Source: Bacteroidota bacterium (GTDB lineage: Bacteria > Bacteroidota > Bacteroidia > Flavobacteriales > Schleiferiaceae). Taken from it: a DNA stretch of 64,000 bases. The stretch covers positions 62,001-126,000 of the forward strand of contig JANSYJ010000004.1 of NCBI GenBank assembly GCA_024742495.1, read 5' to 3'. The notes beneath the pieces are model-generated. The model saw only the letters and a list, made by a program, of their open reading frames with translations, had not been told where the DNA came from and did no database searches. Of the stretch, positions 1 through 9,200 are shown piece after piece. The translations under genes were made by a program, and so were the position numbers. The first letter of the stretch is position 1, and every line of letters starts with the position of its first letter.

Positions 1-848
1 GAAATTACGCCGGCGTAGAAGGAAGCTGGAATAGCTATGAAAAAGCCCAGATTCTTCTGCAATCCATTCCCTATGACGGAACCAGCACTTGGGGCAAGGG
101 CGCAGACAAAGGCTTTGAGGCCTTTATGGACGCTACCGACAATATGGAGCTTTACGATATTGAAACCCAATCTGAAGTTTATCGGAGAGGGGTACATATT
201 CTCGATTCCATTACTGAGAGCGCTAGCCCCGAAGCTTTGTTTAAAGCGGTATATGATAGCACCAAGTTTTTACTGAACACGGATAAGTTTTTAAGCTATT
301 TTGGTGGAGAACACAGCATTAGCATCGGCGTGATTAAGGCCTTTTACGAGAAGTACTCCAATTTAACCGTACTTCAGTTAGACGCTCATGCTGATTTGCG
401 ACCAAGCTATCACGGCAGCCCTTACAATCATGCCTGCGCTTTATACGACGCTAGTCGAAATTGCAATTTGGTACAAGTTGGCATCCGCAGTATGGATATT
501 GAGGAAAAGCAATATATACAAAGTGGAAATTGCTTTTTTGCCCACGAGATGTATGGCCACAATCGTTGGATGCAGGAGTCAATAGAGAGAATGACCGAAG
601 ATGTTTACCTCACTATAGATTTGGATGCATTTGACCCATCAATTCTTGCTGCGACCGGAACCCCTGAACCGGGAGGCTTGAGCTGGTACGATACTTTGAA
701 CTATTTGAGGCAGGTATTTAAATCGAAAAATGTGGTGGGCTTTGATATAGTAGAGCTTGCTCCTGAAGTTGGACAGAAGGCTTCCAGCTTTTTGGCCGCC
801 AAACTGTATTACAAACTTTTAAGTTACAAATTTGAGGATGGACAATAG
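1..848 (+). CDS. speB: Agmatinase, 5'-truncated by the window edge
   Basis: The frame is open from base 3, with about 281 codons visible and no start codon, so the N terminus lies outside the window. The product belongs to the ureohydrolase (arginase/agmatinase) family, which hydrolyses agmatine to putrescine and urea. The binuclear Mn ligands are all visible: GGEHS (His), DAHADLR (Asp-His-Asp) and DLDAFDPS (Asp, Asp). The GTPEPGG substrate loop and the final glutamate region (DIVELAP) follow. Its stop overlaps the next gene by 11 bases, so the two are probably translated together. In Bacteroidota an arginine decarboxylase gene often lies just upstream, but that is outside this window. Agmatinase rather than arginase is inferred from overall resemblance and the polyamine context; guanidinobutyrase is a less likely alternative. 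Confidence 0.9.
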   Translation, partial: NYAGVEGSWNSYEKAQILLQSIPYDGTSTWGKGADKGFEAFMDATDNMELYDIETQSEVYRRGVHILDSITESASPEALFKAVYDSTKFLLNTDKFLSYFGGEHSISIGVIKAFYEKYSNLTVLQLDAHADLRPSYHGSPYNHACALYDASRNCNLVQVGIRSMDIEEKQYIQSGNCFFAHEMYGHNRWMQESIERMTEDVYLTIDLDAFDPSILAATGTPEPGGLSWYDTLNYLRQVFKSKNVVGFDIVELAPEVGQKASSFLAAKLYYKLLSYKFEDGQ

Positions 849-1815
849 AGGACCAATAGGAAACTTCATGCTAGAGCACTACAAGCATTTTAACGCTGCT
901 GCTTTAGTGGATGCCGCCAAGGGCTATGAAAAACATTTGGCGGAAGGGAAAAGAATGATGATCACTTTGGCTGGAGCAATGTCTACTGCAGAGCTAGGCA
1001 AAAGCTTAGCGGAAATGATTCGAGAAGATAAGGTGCAAATTATCTCTTGTACCGGTGCCAACCTCGAAGAAGATCTTATGAATTTAGTAGCGCACAGTCA
1101 CTACGAAAGGGTACCTCACTACCGAGATTTAACCCCCGATCAAGAGTGGGCCCTTTTAGAACGAGGTTTAAATCGGGTTACCGATACCTGCATTCCCGAA
1201 GAAGAGGCTTTTCGTCGATTACAATCACACATTTTTGAAATTTGGCAAGATGCCGAGGCCAAAGGTGAACGACTATTCCCTCATGAATGCATGTATAAAT
1301 TATTGCTTTCGGGCGTCCTAGAACAGTACTACGAAATAGATCCAAAAAACAGCTGGATGTTGGCGGCGGCAGAAAAAAACCTACCGATCGTTGTCCCAGG
1401 CTGGGAAGACTCTACCATGGGTAACATTTTTGCATCCTATTGTATTAAGGGAGCACTAAAAACTTCCACCATAAAGAGCGGTATTGAATACATGACCTTT
1501 TTGGCCGATTGGTATACTGAAAACTCGCAGGATGCTGGAATTGGATTCTTTCAAATAGGTGGAGGCATTGCAGGTGACTTCCCCATTTGTGTAGTTCCCA
1601 TGCTCTACCAAGATCTTGAGCGAACCGACACGCCATTTTGGTCCTATTTCTGCCAGATAAGTGATAGCACTACAAGCTACGGATCTTACTCCGGAGCGGT
1701 GCCAAATGAAAAAATTACCTGGGGAAAATTAGACACCACCGGACCTAAGTTCATCATTGAATCTGATGCAACCATAGTGGCTCCATTACTATTTGCATAC
1801 CTCTTAGGTTGGTAG
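838..1815 (+). CDS. Deoxyhypusine synthase-like protein (putative polyamine-modifying enzyme)
   Basis: A 325-residue member of the deoxyhypusine synthase (DHS)/homospermidine synthase fold. I chose ATG at 838; TTG at 832 adds two residues. Family marks seen: NAD-site stretches TAELGKSLAEMI and CTGANLEEDL, PGWEDSTMGN (matching the PALTDGSLGD stretch of eukaryotic DHS), and SGAVPNEKITWGK, whose last lysine (about residue 297) aligns with the catalytic lysine of human DHS. The active-site histidine region of DHS (HHIANANLM) is replaced here by IGGGIAGDFPICV. Bacteria lack the eIF5A substrate, so a small-molecule reaction that transfers an aminobutyl group (homospermidine- or spermidine-like product) is the reasonable inference; the true product is not shown by the sequence. 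It overlaps speB and abuts the GNAT-nitrilase gene with no gap. Confidence 0.82.
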   Translation: MDNRGPIGNFMLEHYKHFNAAALVDAAKGYEKHLAEGKRMMITLAGAMSTAELGKSLAEMIREDKVQIISCTGANLEEDLMNLVAHSHYERVPHYRDLTPDQEWALLERGLNRVTDTCIPEEEAFRRLQSHIFEIWQDAEAKGERLFPHECMYKLLLSGVLEQYYEIDPKNSWMLAAAEKNLPIVVPGWEDSTMGNIFASYCIKGALKTSTIKSGIEYMTFLADWYTENSQDAGIGFFQIGGGIAGDFPICVVPMLYQDLERTDTPFWSYFCQISDSTTSYGSYSGAVPNEKITWGKLDTTGPKFIIESDATIVAPLLFAYLLGW

Positions 1816-3336
1816 ATGAAGACCATTGAAAACATAGAATTGGCCTATCTAAACGCCAATGACTACCAGGCTTTAAAAGACCTTATGCAAGTGGCCTATC
1901 CCGACATGAAAGACTTGCATTGGAAAAAACATGAAATAGAAAAGCTAGTAAGTCTTTTCCCTGAAGGTCAAGTAGTTTTAAAAGTAAATGGCGAATTAGC
2001 GGGCTGCGCTTTGGCGGTTCTTCAAGATGATGACATCACCGAGAGGGCCCATACCTATAATGAGATCACCGGAAACGACAGTTTTAAAAGTCATAAAAAA
2101 AACGGCGACCTTCTTTATGGTATCGATGTTTTTATTGCCCCTAAATACCGCGGCATGCGTTTGGCCCGACGGCTTTATGATTTCCGCAAGGAGTTATGCG
2201 AGCAATTAAATTTAAAAGGTATCGCCTTCGGAGCGCGCATGCCAAAGTATCATTTGCATGCTGAAGATTTAAGCACCGCCCAATATTTGGAGAAGGTAAA
2301 GGCTAAGGAAATTCACGATCCGGTTTTAAACTTTCAGTTTAACAATGATTTCCACGTAAAAAAGATTTTAAAAAACTACTTGGAAGGCGATGCTGAATCG
2401 CTGGATCATGCTGTTTTAATGGAATGGAATAATATCCATTACGAGAAGCCAAGTGCCGGTCCTACGGCGCGAACAAAAGTAGTTCGAGTGGGATTAGTAC
2501 AGTGGCAGATGCGTTCGTATAAGGATTTAGACGAACTGATGGATCAGGCGGAATTTTTCCTCGACTCTATTTCGGGCTATCATTCCGATTTTGCGCTCTT
2601 TCCTGAGTTTTTCAACGCCCCTTTAATGGCGGGCAATAATGCGCTATCTGAGGCGGATGCCATTCGAAAACTAGCAGAATTTACCAATGAAATAGTAGAT
2701 CGCTTTGCCCAATTGGCGATGACCTATAATATTAATATCATCACGGGTAGTATGCCTAAAATTGTGAATGATAAACTTCGTAATGTGGGGTTTTTATGCC
2801 ACCGCGATGGGCGTTTAGATCAGTTTGAAAAGCTGCATGTAACTCCAGATGAAGAAAGGGTATGGGGCATGGAAGGCGGCGATTCCTTAAGAAGCTTCGA
2901 TACGGATTGTGGTAAAGTAGGGGTACTGATTTGCTACGATGTAGAATTTCCTGAACTTTCAAGGCTATTGGCTGAAGAGGGGATGGATATACTTTTCGTT
3001 CCCTTTTTAACCGACACCCAAAATGGCTATAGCAGAGTGCGTAATACTGCTCAAGCGAGAGCGATTGAAAATGAGTGCTATGTGGTAATGGCCGGCAGTG
3101 TTGGCAATCTTCCGAAAGTGAGCAATATGGATATTCAGTTTGCTCAGAGCATGGTTTTCACCCCTTGCGATTTTGCTTTTCCCAGCACGGGCATCAAAGC
3201 CGAAGCAACCCCAAATGCAGAAATGATTTTAGTGGTTGATTTGGATATTGACCTATTACGAGAATTAAATGAATTTGGCGCGGTTCGGAATTTAAAAGAC
3301 AGACGCTTAGATCTTTACAATATCATTCGTCGTTAA
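1816..3336 (+). CDS. GNAT acetyltransferase-nitrilase (carbon-nitrogen hydrolase) fusion
   Basis: A 506-residue two-domain protein whose ATG directly follows the stop of the DHS-like gene. Residues 1 to about 205 form a GNAT N-acetyltransferase domain, with the acetyl-CoA loop in APKYRGMRLARRLYDF. Residues about 223-506 form a nitrilase-superfamily amidohydrolase with the full Glu-Lys-Cys triad: FPEFFNAPL (Glu), FEKLHVTPDE (Lys) and LICYDVEFPE (Cys). N-carbamoylputrescine amidase and omega-amidase belong to this superfamily. The operon with agmatinase and the DHS-like gene suggests that a polyamine or its derivative is acetylated or deamidated, but no substrate can be read from sequence. The fusion architecture recurs in annotated genomes as a GNAT/carbon-nitrogen hydrolase protein. 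Confidence 0.88.
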   Translation: MKTIENIELAYLNANDYQALKDLMQVAYPDMKDLHWKKHEIEKLVSLFPEGQVVLKVNGELAGCALAVLQDDDITERAHTYNEITGNDSFKSHKKNGDLLYGIDVFIAPKYRGMRLARRLYDFRKELCEQLNLKGIAFGARMPKYHLHAEDLSTAQYLEKVKAKEIHDPVLNFQFNNDFHVKKILKNYLEGDAESLDHAVLMEWNNIHYEKPSAGPTARTKVVRVGLVQWQMRSYKDLDELMDQAEFFLDSISGYHSDFALFPEFFNAPLMAGNNALSEADAIRKLAEFTNEIVDRFAQLAMTYNINIITGSMPKIVNDKLRNVGFLCHRDGRLDQFEKLHVTPDEERVWGMEGGDSLRSFDTDCGKVGVLICYDVEFPELSRLLAEEGMDILFVPFLTDTQNGYSRVRNTAQARAIENECYVVMAGSVGNLPKVSNMDIQFAQSMVFTPCDFAFPSTGIKAEATPNAEMILVVDLDIDLLRELNEFGAVRNLKDRRLDLYNIIRR

Positions 3337-3373
3337 TTTAAGGGCTGTGGCTTAAAGCCGATTGGACCTTTCA

Positions 3374-3907
3374 CTAGTCCATGACGGGCATTGGTTTAAT
3401 ATCATGAAAATCAATATTGGTCGGTAATCCCGCAGGATAACGGGCATATTGATATATGTCACTTAATTCAATTTCTTTGGAACTGCTACTGGCTCGATCC
3501 TTTAAGTGACCGTGAATAACACCCATAGTAATTAAGTTTACCGGAAAAGTCAGAACCATAAAGAATCCATGGCTTAATGGAATTAAACTTAAAATGCCAT
3601 TAGAAAGTGAAGGATAAGATGGGTTAAAATGATACACTCGGAAGTCTTCGACCTCACTTTTCTTCACCTCAAAATAATTTATTTCCTCTCGCCAAACTTC
3701 AATTATATAGATATTGGAATCATCAACAGCAATAAGCTCTCCTTCAACATCATTGAGTTCTGAGCTGCGACTTAAATCTAATTCGATGTAATCCCCATAG
3801 AGGTGCTTATGAAATTGATCTGATTTAGGCAGCATATCCGAAACCGAGCAAGAGCTCAACCAGAAGATTGCAAAAAAGAGTAGTCCAAAGCTTTTTAAAT
3901 TTCCCAT
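3374..3907 (-). CDS. Small lipoprotein of unknown function
   Basis: A 177-residue protein that I do not recognise. The start is placed at ATG 3907 because it gives a clean lipoprotein signal: MGNLK, a hydrophobic stretch, then lipobox LSSC with Cys about 20. A longer in-frame extension upstream would run into the preceding gene and has no signal-peptide character. After the lipobox there is a mixed alpha/beta region and one hydrophobic segment around residues 105-130 (HGFFMVLTFPVNLITMGV), which could insert in a membrane. It starts ten bases after the stop of the 518-residue lipoprotein gene, so the two form a likely operon and may work together at the outer membrane. Confidence 0.68.
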   Translation of the reverse strand: MGNLKSFGLLFFAIFWLSSCSVSDMLPKSDQFHKHLYGDYIELDLSRSSELNDVEGELIAVDDSNIYIIEVWREEINYFEVKKSEVEDFRVYHFNPSYPSLSNGILSLIPLSHGFFMVLTFPVNLITMGVIHGHLKDRASSSSKEIELSDIYQYARYPAGLPTNIDFHDIKPMPVMD

Positions 3908-3917
3908 GACCCTTATC

Positions 3918-5474
3918 TTATTTCTTACTACTAATTGGTTTTGGAGGCACCTGGGATGACCAAAACACAGACTCCATAGTTTGCTCGTAAATCTTGAAAG
4001 CCTCCGCTTCATCCTTTAAATAGCGGGAAGGCTGGTAAAACATCCTTCGCAATTTGCGTGGATCCTTATCGCCCAGCCACTCATCTCTCATCCATTCCAA
4101 ATAATAGCCTTGCGCACTTAGGAAAAGAGCGTAGGGCTCCGCACTTGGCAAGGAAAAACTAAGCAAAAACTGATCGCCTGGCATCGATAGCATCGGAGAC
4201 TCGGGACTGTTAAGCTGCTTTAAGTGCGAAGGTGACTTTAGGCCATTGTAGTCGACATTATTAGGCTCAATGATTTGGGGTTCTAATTGCCCTTTGATTA
4301 CAGTAAGGTTTGCACGATCAATGCGCCATAGACCCTTATTCATTCTTAACTTCAATTTGAGATTCCTGCTTGAAACATTCGTCAGTTTCAATAGCTGCCT
4401 ATTAACGGCGATGGGGCCTGTTTCGTAAAATGCTCCTTGTAATTCCCAGCTCGAATTCTCTTCGTTCCAAAGCAAAACTTCTAGCTCTCCAAGCTCATTT
4501 TTAAAACCTCCATCCATGGTTTCGTAAAAGTTTCCCTTTCTTTCAAGATCGGAGAGAATTTCAGAATAGGCATCCCCCATATAAGAAATTGCATTGTTGA
4601 TGAAATAGGTGGTCATTAGGCTTTGGCGAAAATCGAGGACCAAGCCAATATCCTGTCCTTCCGGAATTCCTTCAAAGTCTAGTACTAACTCTTCCTTAGT
4701 CGCTAAGTCTTCACTATCTGCCTCGGAATAGTACTCTTCTTGGTCTGCCTCCTTAAATAGCGAGGCGTTTATTGGCTTATACAAACCTTTTCCAGCAAAG
4801 AATTTCCCTGCTCTACTTTGGTATACCTGTTCATCATTTTTAGCCTTGAAGGCATAAAGCTTTATAGATCTTAATACATGTGTTTCTTGTGCCTCATTCT
4901 TCATCAGCAAATCAAAACTTGGCCCTTGGTGTGATGAAATTTGAAGGTCGTCGATATCGGCATATTCTAATGATGGCATTATAGCATTGGAGAAGCCCTC
5001 CGCACGAGCGGAAAAAAGACCTTGATCCTCGTTTGTGTAAAAGGTTGGACAGGAACCAAAGCAGGCTTTCGGGTTAGCGAGGCAAACTATACTGATCGTG
5101 GTATTAACCAATGTTAAGGGCAGCAGCATGGCGTGACCATTGTTTAGTGCTAACTCCTTGTTAACCTCAAAAAAGACAACGCTATCGATGGGTAATAGTA
5201 AATCCTCATTTTTTAGCAAATCGCGATTATAATCGTAAACGTAGGCATAGCCGCTCACGGCCGAAGTATTAGTATCCACAGTCCACTCTCCCGGAAAAAA
5301 ATAAACCGAGCCATTCTTTAGATGCGCCTTTAAAACCGTGGGAGCTTCCGTTTCTGTTTGCTTTTGAGTGGCTGCCTGCGCATCCTTGTAGGTCCATTGA
5401 AATTTATGTTCCTTACAGGATGTGCTTAGGATTAATCCTAAAATGAGGATGGCGAAAAATGAGGAAGTCTTCAT
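3918..5474 (-). CDS. Large lipoprotein of unknown function with a cysteine cluster
   Basis: A 518-residue predicted lipoprotein: MKTSS, hydrophobic core, lipobox LSTSC with Cys20. I do not recognise a named domain. A short conserved-looking cysteine stretch, CLANPKACFGSCPTFY, lies at about residues 130-147 and could form disulfides in the periplasm or bind something. The rest looks like beta-rich extracellular sequence. It is the first gene of a two-gene operon with the smaller lipoprotein downstream. A perfect -7 element (TACCTTTG) lies 22 bases before the ATG, and the gene is divergent from the DUF1684 gene. Function unknown. Confidence 0.75.
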   Translation of the reverse strand: MKTSSFFAILILGLILSTSCKEHKFQWTYKDAQAATQKQTETEAPTVLKAHLKNGSVYFFPGEWTVDTNTSAVSGYAYVYDYNRDLLKNEDLLLPIDSVVFFEVNKELALNNGHAMLLPLTLVNTTISIVCLANPKACFGSCPTFYTNEDQGLFSARAEGFSNAIMPSLEYADIDDLQISSHQGPSFDLLMKNEAQETHVLRSIKLYAFKAKNDEQVYQSRAGKFFAGKGLYKPINASLFKEADQEEYYSEADSEDLATKEELVLDFEGIPEGQDIGLVLDFRQSLMTTYFINNAISYMGDAYSEILSDLERKGNFYETMDGGFKNELGELEVLLWNEENSSWELQGAFYETGPIAVNRQLLKLTNVSSRNLKLKLRMNKGLWRIDRANLTVIKGQLEPQIIEPNNVDYNGLKSPSHLKQLNSPESPMLSMPGDQFLLSFSLPSAEPYALFLSAQGYYLEWMRDEWLGDKDPRKLRRMFYQPSRYLKDEAEAFKIYEQTMESVFWSSQVPPKPISSKK

Positions 5475-5496
5475 TATACTAAATTTTGACCTTTCT

Positions 5497-5504
5497 CAAA
5501 GGTA
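5497..5504 (-). promoter_or_regulatory. -7 promoter element TACCTTTG for the 518-residue lipoprotein gene
   Basis: An exact match to the Bacteroidota -7 consensus TAnnTTTG on the minus strand, 22 bases before the ATG at 5474. It sits just upstream of the -33 region of the opposing DUF1684 promoter, so the two divergent promoters are interleaved within about 40 bases. Confidence 0.55.
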
Positions 5505-5508
5505 GCTT

Positions 5509-5537
5509 TTTGCAAATGGCGAGAAGCGCTACTTTTG
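5509..5537 (+). promoter_or_regulatory. Promoter of the DUF1684 gene: TTTG, 17 bases, TACTTTTG
   Basis: TTTG (5509-5512) and an exact -7 element TACTTTTG (5530-5537) are 17 bases apart. Only four bases (GGAG) separate the -7 element from the ATG at 5542, so transcription would begin at or very near the start codon. Confidence 0.6.
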
Positions 5538-5541
5538 GGAG

Positions 5542-6156
5542 ATGAGAAGTTTTATACCCTTAATATGCTTTTGTTTTTGCACTGGCCTTAGCGCCCAAAG
5601 TTCGCTGATGGACAGCCTGATATGGCAAAACTATCAGTATCGGCATCAGCAAAATTTAGAGTTTTCAGATTCGCTAGAGTCACCATTAGAAGAAAAAGAT
5701 CGCCTTGAGTTTGAAAGCCTAGACTGGTATCCCCTTGACACTAATTTTATTGTTTGGGCCAGAATGGAGCGCAGTCCTGAGGCGGAGGTCTTTGAAATGC
5801 CCACTAGCACGGATCGCAAACCAGAATATCGTCAATATGCAATACTACATTTTACTTTAGGCGATAGCACTTTTGCCGTTCCCATTTATCGGAATATGCG
5901 CCTAAAGCAGATACCCATGTATAAGGACCATCTCTTTTTTCCTTTTAGTGATCTGACCAATAGCTTCGGCACATATGGCGGTGGTCGTTATCTCGATTTA
6001 CAAATCCCAGAGGGAGATTCCGTACTGATTGATTTTAATCGGGCTTATAACCCCTACTGCGCCTATAATGGAAAGTATTCCTGTCCCATTCCTCCTCGGA
6101 AGAATCAAATTAACTTTCACATAAAGGCGGGGGTAAGGTATCGTGTGACGCATTAA
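5542..6156 (+). CDS. DUF1684 family secreted protein
   Basis: A 204-residue protein with an N-terminal signal peptide (MRSFIPLICFCFCTGLSAQ). The C-terminal half carries the DUF1684 hallmark: YGGGRYLDL, DFNRAYNPYCAY, YSCPIPP and a final basic IKAGVRY segment. The family is common in Bacteroidota and Actinobacteria; its biochemical role is unknown. A -7 promoter element ends four bases before the ATG, so the mRNA is predicted to be leaderless or nearly so. It is a single-gene unit, convergent with the large T9SS gene and separated from it by a GC-rich hairpin. Confidence 0.88.
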   Translation: MRSFIPLICFCFCTGLSAQSSLMDSLIWQNYQYRHQQNLEFSDSLESPLEEKDRLEFESLDWYPLDTNFIVWARMERSPEAEVFEMPTSTDRKPEYRQYAILHFTLGDSTFAVPIYRNMRLKQIPMYKDHLFFPFSDLTNSFGTYGGGRYLDLQIPEGDSVLIDFNRAYNPYCAYNGKYSCPIPPRKNQINFHIKAGVRYRVTH

Positions 6157-6168
6157 GAGGGGATTTAA

Positions 6169-6190
6169 GCCGCCCAAGAATTTAGGCGGC
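6169..6190. terminator. GC-rich hairpin between convergent genes
   Basis: GCCGCC (6169-6174) and GGCGGC (6185-6190) form a six-base-pair stem with a ten-base loop, between the stop codons of the DUF1684 gene and the large T9SS gene. There is no clear T run on either side, so this may be a weak bidirectional terminator or an mRNA 3'-end stabiliser. Confidence 0.45.
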
Positions 6191-6207
6191 CCAAACCATT
6201 ATTCAAT

Positions 6208-9200
6208 TTACCTTTTTAACACTTTCAATACCTCGCTGTAATCATTTCCGCTAACACGAACTAGATAAAAACCTGCTAGTAAATCTGACATATCCAGATT
6301 ATAAGTATTATTCGAATTTTTAGCGACCAGTGATTTAATTAGCTTTCCTCCTAAGCTTAGAACTTCAAGTTTCACTTCATCACCTCTGACTCCTGATAAT
6401 TCAATTGTCAAGACGTCCTCAACCGGTTGTGGATATGCCTTAATGTTGCTAATTGCGTCCTTACTAGTCTCTTGTTCAAAGTTATTACGCTTATAAGTAT
6501 AGCCCGCAAAGCTTAAGCGGCATAGATCAAGTTTATAACTAAACTCTTCAGCCGGTATTTCATCGTTAAAATAGGATTGTTCTTGCTCACACACGCAATT
6601 CCAATATCCCGCACGTTGGCTTTGTGTAAAATTGAAAGTCCAATTGGTTCGATTATTTAGTAGGCTCAGACTTTCGCTATAATGTCCAGCTACTCGAAGG
6701 GCGTGCACTTTATCTAAGTTTAATTGAAAGATTTTAGCATGATCGGTGCTATCGGTAAAATTTAATGCAAGCAAGCAGTCATCGACAATTGAAATTAGGT
6801 CTTCCAGCTCCTCTACTGGAGTTTGGGCTTCACCTTCATTATGTTGCAACTGACCTTGCTGGTATGCCTGATTTAAAGCTTGATGCATGGCATTGTAAGC
6901 CAAGTTCAAATAAGCTTGGCTATTTGAATCTAGACTAGAAATATTCCCTTGTAAGATCGCGATTAAGCTCTGTAAAGCACCTTTATCGTTTCGCAAGTCT
7001 TCACCAAAACTCAATTGACCTAAAGCCTGATCTAAGGCTTGGTACAAAGGGGTTTCAATATAAACCTGCCCGTTACTCACTTTCCCACTAGTAGCCTGTA
7101 ATTCACCCAAGGTTGCGTAGCTAGGGTGGAGATCCACCGCCGGTCCGCTATTGCAATTTGGCCCACTGTAATTATCTTCACTTAAATCCACCGCAATACC
7201 TGCCATTAAATTCATTGGATTGGTACAACTCGTTACATTCAGCTCAAAGTAATCGCTGATGCTCGTAAAGCTCGCATTTACCGGTACTTGAAACTTATTA
7301 TAATTGAAGTTTGCAAACTGATAATTAGAGCTATAGTCCAAATACGGCATATAACAATTCCAGGCTCCATCAATATGCCTAAAACTTGATGTAAGGGTGA
7401 GGGGCAAATCAAACTGATTGAAACCTTCGAATAAATAAATACCTCCGCCATTAGACGATCCAGACAGAATAATGTTTGCCGATTCATTCCAACGGAAAGT
7501 ATTGGAAGCATCATTGTTTAAGTAAACAATCGAGTTTTCGGATTTAACACCTACGCTATTGTTTTCTATGGTATTACAATCACCTCTAAGATCAATATCA
7601 TTTACGTGCACCCCGGTCGAAAATCCATTAATACTTGAGTTTTTTAAATTTAGCATACTTCCCTCTTGCCCTTGGAGGTCAATTGCAGAGCCTGTGGACG
7701 AAATGCCCGTGATTGCCGAGAAGCCAAAGTTGGACTTACTTATAGTACTCGAACCATTGAGGTTTAAACCGTAAATGGCATGTCTGGTATTTCCAGTAAA
7801 ATCACAATTCCGAACCACATGAAATCCACCGTTCCATTTAATACCATCATAATTGTTTTGAATAAGGCAATCCCGAAACTCGGTATGACCAATTGCTCCT
7901 GGCCCTGAGACGAGAATTCCTGGCTTACCTTCTTTGATCTTTACTCTACGTAAATAGTTAATGCTGCTATTATTCCATATTCGTAAGCCCCCATGAATTT
8001 GTCCGGGCTTAGTACATCTTATTTCAGCATCAATCACATCTATTGGGCTTGAAACGAATAAAAAAGCATTTGGTGCTATTTCAACAGCACCGTTTTGAAT
8101 AATTACCTCGTCGAAAATATTCTGATCCTTATCCTTTAAGATCGTTTCATTTCGAATTTCCAAGAGGGTTTGATTTTTAAAGGTGGGGTTGTGGCCTATC
8201 AGATGAAGCTTCGCCCCAGCTTCAATGTCCAAATAGGAATCCATATCGCGCATTAGTTGATTATTAACCATGATCCATGGAATTTCTTGATCGAAGATCA
8301 GTACACCATTAGAATTCGCGGGAATTATCGCACCCGCCTTCACGCTTAACTTACCTTGAATTAAAACAGAAGAGCCAAATTGATTAAAGTTGAAATCGGC
8401 CGAGCTTTCATAGATTAATTCACCACCATCTTCCACTACAATTTGCCCCGCTTCGAATTGAACAACATCTCTAAGTCTGAGAACACCACCCTTTTGAACG
8501 ATAAGCTTTGAATTTGGATTAATAACTATACTACCGCCGGGGTTTAGGTTTACCTCTGCACCCGATTGTATATAGAGGTAAGCGGTTTTTTCACTTGGGT
8601 CATTGGCCCCTAACTCAAGCTTGCCCCCTTGATTAATATTGATGGTTTTAGAAAAGCCACAGCCAGATCCTAGGAACACTCGACTAAGACTCCCATCTCT
8701 GGACATTGGCCGCTGAGGTCCCCCTTCATAATAAGGCCTATTTGCGTTTAAAAACAAAGTCCCGCCACTGTTGATATCAACTCCAGGAAGCGCAGCATTT
8801 TCAAGGGGGTTATTCCATTTTTTTGTTAATGTACTGCCAATGTCTTGACCTAAGATATCCTCTCCCCTGAGTACCTCATTGATGAAAAAATTCATGTTGG
8901 CATTGGTTGTTTTAACATGAGGCTCACTATTCTGCAACGCCGCTATGTATGCGTCAAATGGGCTAAGATTCGTGATGAATGGATTGTATTCATTTAAATT
9001 TGATTTTAAGTCTAAATGCCAATTAGCTGTATTTACTCCCAAAGCCGAAATACTTGGTATAAAACCATGACTTGAATGAATAAGATTAACATTTGAGGTG
9101 CCACATCCCCAGCCCTTTAAGCCACCTTTAATTCCACCGGCAACTTCGGTCATGTCATCTCGGAGGGAGGCTGGTGCATTAAAAATTGGAAGCATATTCT

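Noticed and set aside
37-276. Open frame of 79 codons at the left edge
   Set aside because: It overlaps the agmatinase gene in another frame; the agmatinase frame is open from base 3 and encodes YAGVEGSW-type family sequence.
838-1815. True hypusine pathway in this bacterium
   Set aside because: No eIF5A-like protein is encoded here and bacteria use EF-P (present at 27959); the key DHS histidine region is also missing.
3337-3373. Possible terminator between the fusion gene and the small lipoprotein gene
   Set aside because: Only four-base-pair stems (GGCT/AGCC) can be formed and there is no T run.
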